Shown in pieces: positions 13,274-13,277 of a stretch of 13,277 bases of DNA (the stretch's first letter is position 1; every line of letters begins with the position of its first letter). The notes beneath the pieces were generated by a model. The model was given only the letters and a program-made list of their open reading frames with translations. It had not been told where the DNA came from and made no database searches. This stretch comes from Baffinella frigidus. Lineage: Eukaryota > Cryptophyceae > Cryptomonadales > Baffinellaceae. The stretch covers positions 1,134,585 to 1,147,861 of the forward strand of contig MU646325.1 of assembly GCA_026770585.1 (NCBI GenBank). Reading direction: 5' to 3'. The translations under genes were made by a program, and so were the position numbers.

Positions 13274-13277
13274 CTTC
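13004..13277 (+). other. Start of intron 6: exon 6 fragment, telomere-like DNA, CT-rich tract
   Basis: After the donor come G-rich heptamers, a fragment of the exon 6 3' end (about 13062-13096, reading GVHTIYDK followed by |GTGC), further TTTGGGG/TTTAGGG-like DNA (13118-13190) and a CT-rich tract to the edge (from about 13210). CATCATGCTCTCT occurs twice (13041 and 13207), showing local duplication. Confidence 0.65.

Overview
The window looks like nuclear DNA from a unicellular eukaryote, most likely an alga or related protist. The signs are spliced genes, GC-rich coding sequence, and long degenerate arrays of the heptamer TTTAGGG and its variants. That heptamer is the telomere motif of plants, green algae, dinoflagellates and several other protist groups. 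There is no prokaryotic gene organisation, and I cannot name the species. All seven complete introns I can place read AG|GT...CAG|G. An obligatory G after the acceptor is known from dinoflagellates and from some introner-rich algae, but this is only a hint.

Layout. 1-356 is a TTTAGGG-like array. 525-1922 (+) is a two-exon gene for a MYND zinc-finger protein. 1923-5021 holds no gene I can support; it is packed with fold-back elements, a two-copy TA-flanked inverted-repeat element and short tandem repeats. 5022-5419 is another TTTAGGG array. 5432-6616 (-) is a paralogue of the first MYND gene with the intron at the same place. A 153-bp divergent spacer follows. From 6770 (+) to the right edge runs a third gene of at least six exons, open at its 3' end. 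It encodes a secreted or membrane-anchored protein; the conserved blocks (WDVLGPFPIG, VDGDPLE, FxGVQWNKL, AWAVADF, GVHTF, GDIY...APGVHTIY) fall in one reading frame across all introns.

Relationships. The two MYND genes share their upstream regions, including the perfect palindrome TTTTAAAATCGATTTTAAAA. At the second locus this palindrome lies in the divergent spacer and could serve both the MYND gene and the secreted-protein gene. The introns of the third gene are the most unusual part. Each internal exon (2 to 6) has partial, decayed copies of itself, often with intact splice sites, in the neighbouring introns. These copies are mixed with fold-back elements and telomere-like DNA. One copy of exon 4 sits in the loop of a fold-back with arms of about 80 bp, and a 55-bp element with two alternative hairpins lies just inside the exon 3 donor.

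No tRNA, rRNA, CRISPR array or transposase gene was recognised. The protein family of the third gene is recalled from memory of conserved motifs and is not verified by any search.
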